Part shown: piece by piece, positions 5,335 to 15,168 of the stretch
Position numbering within the stretch: the first letter of the stretch is position 1
Layout: each line of letters opens with the position of its first letter
NCBI GenBank assembly: GCA_021784975.1
Contig: JAJYGU010000469.1
Span: 1-26,166 of the forward strand
Length of the DNA: 26,166 bases
From: Planctomycetota bacterium
GTDB lineage: Bacteria > Planctomycetota > Planctomycetia > Pirellulales > Thermoguttaceae
Direction of reading: 5' to 3'
Made by a program: the position numbers and the translations under genes
The notes under the pieces: generated by a model
What the model was told of the DNA's origin: nothing
Databases searched by the model: none
The model's input: the letters and a program-made list of their open reading frames with translations, nothing else

Positions 5335-8151
5335 CTATTCCTTGGGCGGTTCCTCCGCCAGACGACGGAAATACGCTTCGATCGCCTGTTTGTACTTGGG
5401 CGAAAGGTCCTCGGCTGGCAACTGGAGTATCTGCTCACGGGCGCGGGGCGGCAGTTGCCCCCAAAGTCTGGTCATCACGCCGCGGAGGTCGCCCTGGTGG
5501 CGTATCAACCTGACGGCGCCCGACCCGGCTGCCGGCGCCCCGTGGGCAGCCGGTTGCTTGCCGGTTTGCCCGCCCGGCCTTGGCCCGGTGGTCGCCTCGG
5601 CCTTTGCCTGCGACGAATTAGGGGATGGCCGGGCAAGTGCCTGTTGCGAAGGGCTTGCCTGGCGAGCCTTCCCACGCATGGTGATTTGCCGCAAGTCCAC
5701 CACGATCTGTTTCTGGGCGGCGACCGCCTGACCGATGCGGTTCCGTTCCAGGTCGCCGGCCGCGGTTTGCATGCGGGCGTTGACGCCCAATTGGCGGCCG
5801 GCGGCCCGCGCGGCGGCGACGGCTTCGGCCGCCGGGCGATCGCTGGACCGCAGCGACTCGCCCATCCGCTCCATGTCTTGAAAAAGGTGGTCCAGCCGGC
5901 GGGCCAGCTCGTACTGCCGCTGGGCAATGCGACCTAGCTCAGCCGCATCGGGGGCCGCGAGATCCTTGAGGTCCTGACCTAGCGTGCGCCGCCCGAGTCG
6001 GGCGGCGTCGCGGCCAACCTCCTCCTGGTCGTGTTGCAACTGCTCCATCTCGCGCTGCACGCGGCGACAACTGTCCCACCGCGACAGTCGGGCAAGCATC
6101 TGCTCGAGCGCGGCGGTTGCCTGGTCTTGCGTCTTGCCAATCACGGCCAGTGACTCGATCGTCTTAAAGTCCAGGGGCGCGGGTCCGGAACGGTCCTGAA
6201 ACTGGATCTGGAGAGTCTTGCCCACGGTGGTTAATTCGCGGCCCAGGGGCACCAAGAACCGCTGGTGTATGCGTTCAAGCCGGACGAGCAGATCCTCCAT
6301 GTTTTGCTGCACCTTAGTCCTGACGAGGCCGTTGTTCCTTAGCTCGATCAACAACGAGTGAATGTGCATGGGCAAAGCCTCACCGCCGCTGGTGAGCACC
6401 TGGTCCACCTCGCGCTGGCCCAACTCCAGCGACTCGAAGCGATCGATATCGGCCTGTTCGAGGGCCTTGGCTTGGTCGAGCCGAGCGGCCAACGACTGCG
6501 TCTGCCAACGGCAATCCTTCTGCATCTTCAGGGCTCGCTGCAATTCGGCCAGGATGAACTGCTGCCGGCTGGCCAGCCGTTCCTCCAGGACCTGCGGAGT
6601 GATCACGGTCAGCGTCCGCGGCTGACTTCTCGCCACCTGCCCCAGGTAGTCGCTGGCGGTCGCCCAGAACGTGAGCGGCTGACCCGGCTGCAGACCCAGC
6701 GAAGCCAGCTCCCAGCGGTGCTCGACCCTGCGGCGATCGCCCGGCGAGGCAGCCGTGTCACTCGATTGCGGCCGGGGCGGCGGCCTGTCGGGACCCGAGT
6801 AGAGCGGAAGCGATTCTTCCCTGGCCGCCGGAGTTCGACGAAACGCCAGGCTGATCTTCCGGATCGCCAGGTCGTCTTGGGCCGCCAGCCGCAGCGACAC
6901 TACCGCCTGCGGGGTCACCAACAGGCTGCCGCTCGGCTGTTCGATGACCACCGTGGGGACCGCGTCGGGCACGGCCTCGATGTCCCAATGCTCGCCCACG
7001 CCGGTGAGTCCCTCGCGATCGGCCAGTTCGAACCAGTAGGAGCCGGAGCGTTCGACCACCACCGCGGCGCCGTTCGCCGCGGGCACGGTAAAATCGCGGC
7101 TGTCGCCGCTGATCTGCAAGCGGACCCTCTTGCCGCTGCCAAAGCAGAGCACGGCCGATTCGATGGGCCTGCTGGCGCGACCGACCATTTCCACGCGGGT
7201 GCCGACCAGGGCACGGATGTGCCGCCCCGACGATTCCTCGCGTCTCCCGCAGTAGGGCGGCGGAATCAGCCGGATGGCCAGCGCGGCCACTGCCGGCGGA
7301 TCCAGCACCGCCACCTGCTTCCAGGGCATCGAATGGTCGTCGCCGCCGTCGACGCGATAGGCGAAGGGGCGGTCCACCTGCTCGCGCCGCGCCGTCAGCG
7401 CCCCTTGGGCAAACCTCATCGGCTCCGCTTCCTCGGTGGTGGTCCGACGCGGGCCTTCAAAGCGATAGTGAATGCGGACGTCGGACGGCAGTGGCGCCCC
7501 TCGCGCGTCGATCACTGCGATCTCAAACGCCTGCCCGCGGGCGATGCGTGTCACCGGCGAACGAACCTCCAGGTGGGTCCTTTGCGGCCAGGTGATCGAA
7601 GCGAAGGGGTTGACCAGCCGTGCCAGGGCGGTATGCGCCGCCGCCGGATCGAGGGCCAGCAAGGCCGTCGCCAGCAGGGCCACGCCGGCCAGCAGCAAGA
7701 ACGCCCGACGGCGAGGACGAAGATCGAGCAGCTCGCAGAACTTCAGTTCCCGGCTGGCCGCCGCGGCTTCTGTAACCACGGCCCGACGCAGGACGGCTGA
7801 GCCGGCGGTGGGATCGTCCGCTTGTTGCAAGAACTCGATCGCGCTGAGCAACTTGTTCTTCAGCACGGGGAAATGCCGCTCCACGCGGCGGGCGAGGTCG
7901 ACGTTGTCCAGCCGGATCACGCAGGCAGAATACAGATAGCGGTGGCAGGCCGCTGCCAGCAGTCCGACCGCCAGCAAGCTGGCCAGGGCCCGCAGCCCGC
8001 GGTCCTGGAATCGCACCAAGTAGTCAGCCAGCCCGAGGACTACCACGCTGACCAAGACGGTGGTCGCCACCATGCTCAGTCCGTAGAGCACCGCCGTCCG
8101 CCGCGCGCGGCGGCGAAGCAAGGCGAGGTCGTGCTCCAAGGGATGAGACAT
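5335..8151 (-). CDS. DUF4175-like membrane protein with long helical domain
   Basis: 938 residues. Three membrane segments lie near the N-terminus (about 19-44, 53-75 and 150-168), followed by a β-rich extracytoplasmic stretch (about 180-500, with several Ig-like strand patterns such as ITRIARGQAFEIAVIDARG). Then comes a long Gln/Glu/Arg-rich helical or coiled-coil region (about 520-800), and an Ala/Pro/Gly-rich linker before the C-terminal WGQLPPRAREQIL...PKYKQAIEAYFRRLAEE motif. This order is typical of the large DUF4175-like proteins found beside MoxR/BatA genes in planctomycetes. No enzymatic motif was seen. It is the last gene of the MoxR cluster and probably a structural or sensing partner in the membrane; a specific role is not known. 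The ATG at 8151 follows a C-rich stretch without a good ribosome binding site. Confidence 0.82.
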   Translation of the reverse strand: MSHPLEHDLALLRRRARRTAVLYGLSMVATTVLVSVVVLGLADYLVRFQDRGLRALASLLAVGLLAAACHRYLYSACVIRLDNVDLARRVERHFPVLKNKLLSAIEFLQQADDPTAGSAVLRRAVVTEAAAASRELKFCELLDLRPRRRAFLLLAGVALLATALLALDPAAAHTALARLVNPFASITWPQRTHLEVRSPVTRIARGQAFEIAVIDARGAPLPSDVRIHYRFEGPRRTTTEEAEPMRFAQGALTARREQVDRPFAYRVDGGDDHSMPWKQVAVLDPPAVAALAIRLIPPPYCGRREESSGRHIRALVGTRVEMVGRASRPIESAVLCFGSGKRVRLQISGDSRDFTVPAANGAAVVVERSGSYWFELADREGLTGVGEHWDIEAVPDAVPTVVIEQPSGSLLVTPQAVVSLRLAAQDDLAIRKISLAFRRTPAAREESLPLYSGPDRPPPRPQSSDTAASPGDRRRVEHRWELASLGLQPGQPLTFWATASDYLGQVARSQPRTLTVITPQVLEERLASRQQFILAELQRALKMQKDCRWQTQSLAARLDQAKALEQADIDRFESLELGQREVDQVLTSGGEALPMHIHSLLIELRNNGLVRTKVQQNMEDLLVRLERIHQRFLVPLGRELTTVGKTLQIQFQDRSGPAPLDFKTIESLAVIGKTQDQATAALEQMLARLSRWDSCRRVQREMEQLQHDQEEVGRDAARLGRRTLGQDLKDLAAPDAAELGRIAQRQYELARRLDHLFQDMERMGESLRSSDRPAAEAVAAARAAGRQLGVNARMQTAAGDLERNRIGQAVAAQKQIVVDLRQITMRGKARQASPSQQALARPSPNSSQAKAEATTGPRPGGQTGKQPAAHGAPAAGSGAVRLIRHQGDLRGVMTRLWGQLPPRAREQILQLPAEDLSPKYKQAIEAYFRRLAEEPPKE

Positions 8152-8163
8152 GGGGGGGATCGA

Positions 8164-8280
8164 AGGTCAGGGGTCAGAGATTAGGGATCAGATGCTTGGG
8201 TTGCGGTCTTCCCACGAGTCCATTTTTCATTTTGCAATTTTCATTTTGCAATCATGCGTCAAGGATCAAGGGTCAGCGGC
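8164..8280. repeat. Spacer with short repeats between two operon genes
   Basis: The 145-bp gap holds GGTCAG/GGATCAG-type heptamer runs (8164-8192 and 8270-8277) and an exact 14-bp tandem duplication of TTTTCATTTTGCAA (8224-8237 and 8238-8251). Similar GGTCAG runs occur at 12971-13010. No gene or clear promoter seen. Confidence 0.6.
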
Positions 8281-8296
8281 CTCTTGTGCGTAGGCA

Positions 8297-10687
8297 TTAT
8301 ATCATGTCCTTCCGCTTACGAAGGATCCACTCGCTCGTCAACAGCAGCAGAAAGAGGGCCAGCACGGGCCAGCGGTTCCAGAGGGGAAGCAGTGGGAGCG
8401 ACTCCAGGGGGACTTGACGGCCGGGCGGGAGATCGTCGGCAAGCTGGTGGGCGGTCTCGAAGGTGTAGAACTGCCCGCCGGTTTGCTCCGCCGCCTTGCG
8501 CAGGGAGGCGGCGTCCATCCGCGTCTGACTGAGCTCGCCGGCCGGCGGGGTCACGCTGAAATCCACTGCTGCCCGGCCTGGAATGGTCGGGGCGGCAATC
8601 CAGGCGTGATAGTTGCCCGGCGCCATCCCGCTGAGCACGCCCTCAAATTCGCCGCGCCCGATGGTCGCCCGGTGCAGTCGCAGGCGTTGCGTCTGGCGGC
8701 CGGCTTGCTCCACTACCACCGCCACTCCGTCGTCCTCTGGTGGGGCCAGCCGTTGGTCGGCAAAATCTGCCCGCAGCCATACCGGCTCGCCGCGGGCATA
8801 TTGACGCCGATCGGTGGAGAGGTTGACCGCCCGATTGCTTTCCGAGAGCTTGGTGCGGCAGAGATAACGGATCGTCTGCAACCAATAGCGGGCAAAGAAC
8901 CGGTCGCCGGCCCGCCACCGCCATCGCCAGGTCTCGTCGCTGGCGTGAAACAACACCTTGCCCGCCCCGACGTACTGCAAACAGATCACCGGCAGGCGGC
9001 GGCCCTCGGGGGCGGCCGGGCGCCAAGCCTCGGCCAGCACCCGCACCCCCGGCTTCAGGCGGGGCGCTTCCAGCAGCCAATACAAGGGCGGCAATCCGCG
9101 CCAGACGGCCTGGGTTTCCTCCGGGCTGTCGCCCAACTGCATCGGCGGGCTGGCCTGCCCCAGCTCCGTCGGTTGGACGGTGAGGCCGTCCGTGAGCGTC
9201 CGGGCGGGATCGGGGTATCGCACCCCGGCCGGGTCGAAGGGCATGAGCCGGGCCAGCGGCGTGTCGCGGTAGGCGGCCGGCAGGTACTTCGGACCGGCCA
9301 ACAACACCAGCGCCCCGCCCTTGCCCGGCTGATCGACAAAGTCGGCCAGGTTCCGCAGGGCCGCGGCGCTCAGCAAGGACGGATCCGCGTCGCCCAAGAT
9401 CACCACGTCGTAGGCGAATAGTTCCTGGCGGCGCACGGGAAACACCCGCAGGGCCGACACGTCTTGCCCGGCATGCTCCAAGTCGGCCTCTTGCAGCACG
9501 GTCTTCAGGGAGATGGTCTCCTGGCGCTCGAGCAGGTTGCGCAGATAGCGAAACTCGAAGCTCGGATAGCCTTGCACCAACAACACGCGGATCTTCTCCT
9601 TGCGGACCTGGACTTTCCGCGAGAGCTGGTTGCTGGGCGGGCCGGGCTCTCCTTGAGTCCCTTGAAGCTCCGCCGAAACCACGTATTCAAACTGGCCGGG
9701 GCGGGGGGGCCGATAGGAGAGACGCAGTGGCTGCGACTGACCGTCCGGGCCGGCGGTCGTCTCGACCTTCGCCAGCAGATCAGGCTTGCCTTTCTCGCGC
9801 AGGATCACCTTCACTTTGCGGCCCGGCAAGCCGCTGGCCGTCAGCCGGCACTCGAAGTTCACCGGGTCGTCGACGAATACTACGTCGTCGACCAGCAGGT
9901 CGGAGAGCTTCAAGCCGGGAGGCGCCTGCTCGCTTCCCAAACCGATCAGAAACAGCGGCACGCCCCGGTTGCGGGCGGCCTGGGCCGCTTCCGAGAGCGT
10001 TGGGCCGTCGGTGTTGATTCCATCGCTGAGCACCACCATGGCTGCTGGAGCCGCCCCGCGCAATTGATCGAGGATCGCCAGCACGGCGCCGCCCAAAGCC
10101 GTGCTTTCGCCGCTGGGCCTGGCGGCCCGGATTTCCTTGACCAAGCCGGCAAGATCTGGCTGATCCACGGCGCGGAGGCCGTTGAGGCAGTACAGCCGTA
10201 AACGATGTTCGTCGGTGATCTGCCGGAGCAGGGCGCCGCCGCGAGCGGTCAGCAGCGTCCGGACCAGGTTCCACCGACTGAGCTCTTGCCGGCCGCCGAC
10301 CGCCTCCTCGACCCGCTCGGCCATCTCCTTTTGCCGCCGGTCGCCATAATGGTCGACCAGGTCCATGCTCAACGAGTCGTCGATGAGCACGGCCACATAG
10401 GGCAGGCCGGTTCGCTTCAACGAGAGGGTAAGCTGCGAGATCATCAACAGCACAATTGCCACCAGCATTAACCGCACACCCGCCAATCCCAAGCGGTAAC
10501 GGCGGCTGCCGTGCGGCCGTTCGCGGAGGTAGACGGCGATGACCAGCGCCGCGGCAAATCCGGCCAACAGCACGGTCAGCCAAGGCGGGCAGGGCCAAAC
10601 CGCTTGGAAGCTCCAAAGCGTGCCCTCGCCGGATCGACCGCCCAGGCCCAGCAAATGTTCGATCCAGCTTGGCAGGGTGTGGCTCAT
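8297..10687 (-). CDS. VWA-domain membrane protein with GATase1-like middle domain
   Basis: 796 residues from the ATG at 10687, whose ATGA overlaps the stop of the upstream BatA-like gene; this overlap fixes the start against a longer reading. Two membrane helices lie near the N-terminus (about 36-54 and 68-90), followed by a von Willebrand A domain with the MIDAS signature DDSLS (D103, S105, S107) and a VVLSDGINTDG strand. A glutamine-amidotransferase-like fold follows (about 365-590, opening IRVLLVQGYPSFEFRYLRNLL), then a β-rich region. A final helix (RWPVLALFLLLLTSEWIL) ends in RKRKDMI, anchoring the bulk outside the cytoplasm. Paired with the preceding BatA-like protein and a MoxR ATPase, it likely takes part in a metal-dependent chaperone or assembly complex of the envelope. 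This is inferred from the family context. Confidence 0.88.
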   Translation of the reverse strand: MSHTLPSWIEHLLGLGGRSGEGTLWSFQAVWPCPPWLTVLLAGFAAALVIAVYLRERPHGSRRYRLGLAGVRLMLVAIVLLMISQLTLSLKRTGLPYVAVLIDDSLSMDLVDHYGDRRQKEMAERVEEAVGGRQELSRWNLVRTLLTARGGALLRQITDEHRLRLYCLNGLRAVDQPDLAGLVKEIRAARPSGESTALGGAVLAILDQLRGAAPAAMVVLSDGINTDGPTLSEAAQAARNRGVPLFLIGLGSEQAPPGLKLSDLLVDDVVFVDDPVNFECRLTASGLPGRKVKVILREKGKPDLLAKVETTAGPDGQSQPLRLSYRPPRPGQFEYVVSAELQGTQGEPGPPSNQLSRKVQVRKEKIRVLLVQGYPSFEFRYLRNLLERQETISLKTVLQEADLEHAGQDVSALRVFPVRRQELFAYDVVILGDADPSLLSAAALRNLADFVDQPGKGGALVLLAGPKYLPAAYRDTPLARLMPFDPAGVRYPDPARTLTDGLTVQPTELGQASPPMQLGDSPEETQAVWRGLPPLYWLLEAPRLKPGVRVLAEAWRPAAPEGRRLPVICLQYVGAGKVLFHASDETWRWRWRAGDRFFARYWLQTIRYLCRTKLSESNRAVNLSTDRRQYARGEPVWLRADFADQRLAPPEDDGVAVVVEQAGRQTQRLRLHRATIGRGEFEGVLSGMAPGNYHAWIAAPTIPGRAAVDFSVTPPAGELSQTRMDAASLRKAAEQTGGQFYTFETAHQLADDLPPGRQVPLESLPLLPLWNRWPVLALFLLLLTSEWILRKRKDMI

Positions 10688-12969
10688 GGAGCGTAGCGTC
10701 CCAATCGGCAGGCAAGAAAGGTTTCGACTAACAGCAACCCGAACGCCGCAAACAACAAGGCCGCCGGGAGATCGATGTGGCCCGGCTGCCGCCCGACGGC
10801 TTTCGGTTTGCCGGCGTCTTGCCACGAGGTCTGGCCGACAAATGGGATGCCCGGCCAGACCTCGTTGCGGAGTGTTTCCAGATCGATCGCGGCTAGATCG
10901 CTTTCCGCCGTGTCGACGTTGACGGCGAAGTGCTGGCGGCGGCCGGGCGGCGGTCCCAAGCCCAAAGTGTAGATGCCGCTTTGCAGCGTCTCAGTTCCCG
11001 GCAGGATGCCCATCTCGCTGGACGGCGGGAGTTGCACCTGGTGCTGGCGGCCGTCGGGCAGTCGCAGCGTCAGGGGAGTATCCGCGGCCGCCGCTGCCAG
11101 CGAGGTCTCGATCGGCTGGCCTACCAGGCGGTTGCGCGGCTGGGACTGCACGCCGATCGTCCAGGCCAGCACCTCTTGCACCAACGGCACAAAACTGGGC
11201 CACAACGGCAGGGCGGTCCACGAGGCATCGGCCGAGGTGGCCACCAACACCACCCGACCGCCATGCACCGGCTGCTCGACGATCAGCGGGTCGCCATGGG
11301 CCAGACCGAGCACGATTTTGGCCGCCGGGTGGTCGGCCATTTCTAGCTTGAAGTGCTTGAACACCGGCGTGGTCAGGAGCCCGGATTCGCCGCGGCCGCG
11401 AAAGGCTTGTACGATCGGATGGCGGTAGTCCAACGGGTCGAGGCGGAAGGGCGTCTGTGGGGCGTGTTCCACCAGTCCGCCCAGCCGGGCGGGCAAGAGC
11501 GGCAGGGCGGAGACAGTCCCCCTCTGCGAGCTCGGGGCGGTGGCGATCTCCTTCGTCGCCGTTGAAGTCCCGCGCGGCGACGGGCGAGCCGTGCGGCCCA
11601 AACCTCCGCCGAGCTGGCGGTTGTAGTTTTCGGCCGACACCTGATCGCCGAGAAAGAAGATCAGGCTTCCGCCGTGTTTCAGGTAGGTATCCAGCAGGCG
11701 TGCTTCACCGCTGGTGAACCGGGCAACGTCGCAGAGAAAGACACAATCATAATCGGCCAGCTTGCGTTCCGAAAGCGCACTCTCAGGCGCCACCGCCGGC
11801 TGGATCAGGCCCACTTCGCCCGGCTTTGCCGGAGGCGCCAGGGCGGCTGCCAGATAATCGGCCGCCCCGTGAAACGGCGCGGCCGACGGGCGTCCGTCGA
11901 TGCACAGCACGTGGATCGACTGGCGCACCGGCACCACCAGGTAGCGGTGATTATCGACCTTCAGGGCGTCGCCCGGGGCGCGGGCTTCGACGACATGATC
12001 GCCGGACGTTTCAAAACGGTAGCTAAAAACCAGCGAAGTCTCGCCGCTGGCCGGCACATCAACTTGCCGCTCGGCGATCCGCCGACCGTCAATCAACAAG
12101 TCCACCGTCTGCCGGCGGCTTGCGGCGGCGCCGAATTGCCTAACCGAAACCTCGAACGACACGGCGCGGCCCACCGCGGCCAGCGGATCGAGGACTCGCA
12201 GCCCGGTGACCGCCACGTTCTCCGCGCCGGATTGGCCAACGTTTACCACGATCAGTGAGGCCAGTCGGGCCAGGTCCGCGCTGCGGCGGAGAAACTCGGC
12301 TCGGCCCTCGGGAGAAGTCCCTGGGGTCCAGGTGACGCGCTGCAAGTCGGTCAGGAATACGACCTGATGCCGCTTCAGCCGCGGGTCGGTTTGCCGCACG
12401 TTCTTCAACAGCCCGGTCAGCGCGGCCAAGGTGGCCGGCAGATCGGCGGTGGTGTGCGGCAGTTGCAGGGCGTCGATTTCCCGCAGCACGTCGCTCGGCT
12501 CGAAGGCCGGATTGGCCACCACCGCCCGCGGCGACGACGACATCAGCACCAACGTGAAGGCATCGCCCGCCGGACTGTTCTTGACGATCTGCCGAGCAAC
12601 GTCCTTCGCCTTCTCGAAGCAGCTCGTTTCGGCCGGCTGGTAAGCCATCGAGAACGAGCCGTCGAATACCAACAGGTGGTGGGTCTGGCCGGCGGGTGGC
12701 GAGGCAAGCCCTGGCGGTTCGAGAAATGGCTCGCTGGCTGCCAGCACGACCAACACGATCAGCAGAGTGCGAATGAGGAGCAACAGCCACTGCTCGAACC
12801 GCATCCGCCGCGACTGCCGACCCACCGCCGCCATTAGATATTCCATGGCCGCCCACGACACCTCGCGGTACCTCCGCCGGCTCCACAGATGGATCACGAT
12901 CGGCGCCGCCGCTGCCGCCAGCCAGCCGAGCATCGGCAGGTTCAACAGTCCGAAGGCGAGAAGGGACAT
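10684..12969 (-). CDS. BatA-like protein, aerotolerance N-terminal domain plus VWA
   Basis: 761 residues. The N-terminus LPMLGWLAAAAAPIVIHLWSRRR...VSWAAMEYL is the BatA/TIGR02226 signature with the first membrane segment; the second spans about 60-78. The VWA domain follows with MIDAS motif DGSFSM (D103, S105, S107), then a strand-rich region with GATase-like features (HVLCIDGRPSAAPF and KLADYDCVFLCDVARF), and a C-terminal membrane helix (ALLFAAFGLLLVETFLA). Around residues 465-490 a Ser/Thr/Arg-rich insert (RPSPRGTSTATKE...) coincides with GAGACAGTCCCC at 11510-11521 and may derive from a degenerate GGGGAC repeat. Family members work with MoxR and DUF58 proteins; in Bacteroides the Bat genes were linked to oxygen tolerance. 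The stop overlaps the next gene's start by 4 bp, implying translational coupling. Confidence 0.9.
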   Translation of the reverse strand: MSLLAFGLLNLPMLGWLAAAAAPIVIHLWSRRRYREVSWAAMEYLMAAVGRQSRRMRFEQWLLLLIRTLLIVLVVLAASEPFLEPPGLASPPAGQTHHLLVFDGSFSMAYQPAETSCFEKAKDVARQIVKNSPAGDAFTLVLMSSSPRAVVANPAFEPSDVLREIDALQLPHTTADLPATLAALTGLLKNVRQTDPRLKRHQVVFLTDLQRVTWTPGTSPEGRAEFLRRSADLARLASLIVVNVGQSGAENVAVTGLRVLDPLAAVGRAVSFEVSVRQFGAAASRRQTVDLLIDGRRIAERQVDVPASGETSLVFSYRFETSGDHVVEARAPGDALKVDNHRYLVVPVRQSIHVLCIDGRPSAAPFHGAADYLAAALAPPAKPGEVGLIQPAVAPESALSERKLADYDCVFLCDVARFTSGEARLLDTYLKHGGSLIFFLGDQVSAENYNRQLGGGLGRTARPSPRGTSTATKEIATAPSSQRGTVSALPLLPARLGGLVEHAPQTPFRLDPLDYRHPIVQAFRGRGESGLLTTPVFKHFKLEMADHPAAKIVLGLAHGDPLIVEQPVHGGRVVLVATSADASWTALPLWPSFVPLVQEVLAWTIGVQSQPRNRLVGQPIETSLAAAAADTPLTLRLPDGRQHQVQLPPSSEMGILPGTETLQSGIYTLGLGPPPGRRQHFAVNVDTAESDLAAIDLETLRNEVWPGIPFVGQTSWQDAGKPKAVGRQPGHIDLPAALLFAAFGLLLVETFLACRLGRYAP

Positions 12970-12970
12970 T

Positions 12971-13079
12971 AGAGGTCTGGGATCAGAGGTCAGAGGTCAG
13001 GGATCAGCAGGGCGGGTTCGGAAGGCGGAGGGCGGAAGGACAAGCAACCTTCCCCCTTGCGACTTCCGAATTCCGCCCT
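12971..13079. repeat. GGTCAG heptamer run and inverted repeat in operon spacer
   Basis: 12971-13010 is built of near-identical units (GGATCAGA, GGTCAGA, GGTCAGG, GGATCAG). Behind it AGGGCGGAA (13029-13037) and TTCCGCCCT (13071-13079) form a 9-bp inverted repeat. Both lie in the 118-bp gap between the DUF58 and BatA-like genes. No function can be read from the sequence. Confidence 0.55.
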
Positions 13080-13087
13080 ACCCATTC

Positions 13088-13978
13088 TCAGCCTCGCGAG
13101 GCCAAGTAAGACGATAACACCATCTCCACCGGGCGGTCGGTCCGCAACAATACGTAGTCGATGCCCTGGCGGCGGCAGCCGGCCTTCAGCCTCCGCAGGT
13201 AGCGGTCGAACTCGGCCAGATACGCCTTCCGCAGGGCCGCCGGCTCGGTCAATACCTTGGGCCCCTGCTCCAGCCCGCGGAACAGCGTGCTCTGCCGGAA
13301 GGGGAACTCGATTTCGGCCGGGTCGAGCACGTGCATGGCCACCACCTCGTGGCGACGAAGGCGGAGGTGCTTCAGCCCGGCCACGATCGCGGCCACGTCG
13401 TCGAACAGGTCGCTCAGGACCACCACGATTCCTCGTTTCTGGAACCGCTCGGCCAGATGATGGAAGACGGGGCCGAGGGAGGTCTTTCGCCGTGGCAGCA
13501 CCTCTTCCATGGCTTGCAACAGGTCCTTCAGGTGCGACGGGTGGCCATTGGGCCGAACCAGCGAGCGGACTTCGTCGTCGAAAGTGACCAGTCCCACGCG
13601 GTCTTGCTGATGAAGGACCAAGTAGGCCAGGGCCGCCGCCGCACGTTGGGCGTATTCGAGTTTCGACAACGGCGCGGCCTCGCTCTGGTACCGCATGCTC
13701 TCGCTGACGTCCAGGACCAGCCGGCAAACGAGGTTCGTTTCCTCTTCATACTGTTTCAGATAATACTTGTCCGTGCGGCCCAAGACTTTCCAATCGAGGT
13801 AGCGGAGGTCGTCGCCCGGCACGTACTCGCGATGCTCGGCGAACTCCACCGAGAAACCGTGGAAGGGACTGCGATGCATGCCCGAAACGTATCCCTCGAC
13901 GATCCGCCGGGCCCGCAGGCGGAGGCCCTTCAGCCGGGCGAGGGCTTGCGGATCGAGATAGTCGCCGATGGTTGGCAC
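13088..13978 (-). CDS. DUF58 domain protein
   Basis: 296 residues with a GTG start at 13978; the frame is closed upstream by a TGA four codons before it, and GAGG sits 8 nt ahead of the GTG. The DUF58 signature HGFSVEFAEHREYVPGDDLRYLDW (about 40-63) is followed by a VWA-like fold with MIDAS motif DVSES (D90, S92, S94) and the TFDDEVRSLVRP segment. No membrane helix, so it is probably a cytoplasmic partner of the MoxR ATPase encoded directly upstream. DUF58-MoxR pairs are a conserved module, thought to insert metal or cofactor or to remodel VWA substrate proteins such as the two encoded downstream. Confidence 0.95.
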   Translation of the reverse strand: MPTIGDYLDPQALARLKGLRLRARRIVEGYVSGMHRSPFHGFSVEFAEHREYVPGDDLRYLDWKVLGRTDKYYLKQYEEETNLVCRLVLDVSESMRYQSEAAPLSKLEYAQRAAAALAYLVLHQQDRVGLVTFDDEVRSLVRPNGHPSHLKDLLQAMEEVLPRRKTSLGPVFHHLAERFQKRGIVVVLSDLFDDVAAIVAGLKHLRLRRHEVVAMHVLDPAEIEFPFRQSTLFRGLEQGPKVLTEPAALRKAYLAEFDRYLRRLKAGCRRQGIDYVLLRTDRPVEMVLSSYLASRG

Positions 13979-13991
13979 GAGACAGCCTCAG

Positions 13992-14075
13992 GGAAAAATG
14001 GGGACAGGCACCTCGCGGCAGGCGTGTTTCGCTGGGCGGTTGTCTCGCAGCTCGGAGCCAGTCCCCATTTTTTCC
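13992..14075. repeat. GGGGACAGGCAC...GAGCCAGTCCCC inverted repeat, spacer copy
   Basis: Arms GGAAAAATGGGGACAGGCAC (left) and GAGCCAGTCCCCATTTTTTCC (right, with one extra T) pair imperfectly around a ~40-bp middle. It fills most of the 104-bp gap between the MoxR and DUF58 genes. It shares both inner arm sequences with the element at 16530-16618, defining a second small repeat family distinct from the CGGCCGTCC-ended MITEs. Confidence 0.7.
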
Positions 14076-14082
14076 GAAGCCC

Positions 14083-15159
<1,077 letters not shown>

Positions 15160-15168
15160 TGTTCCGCC

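Noticed and set aside
6358..7800. 480-codon open frame opposite the DUF4175-like gene
   Set aside because: Low-complexity His/Arg/Gln-rich translation and antisense to a gene with clear membrane and coiled regions.
10688..10825. Longer N-terminus for the second VWA protein
   Set aside because: The ATGA overlap with the upstream stop and typical family start favour the ATG at 10687.
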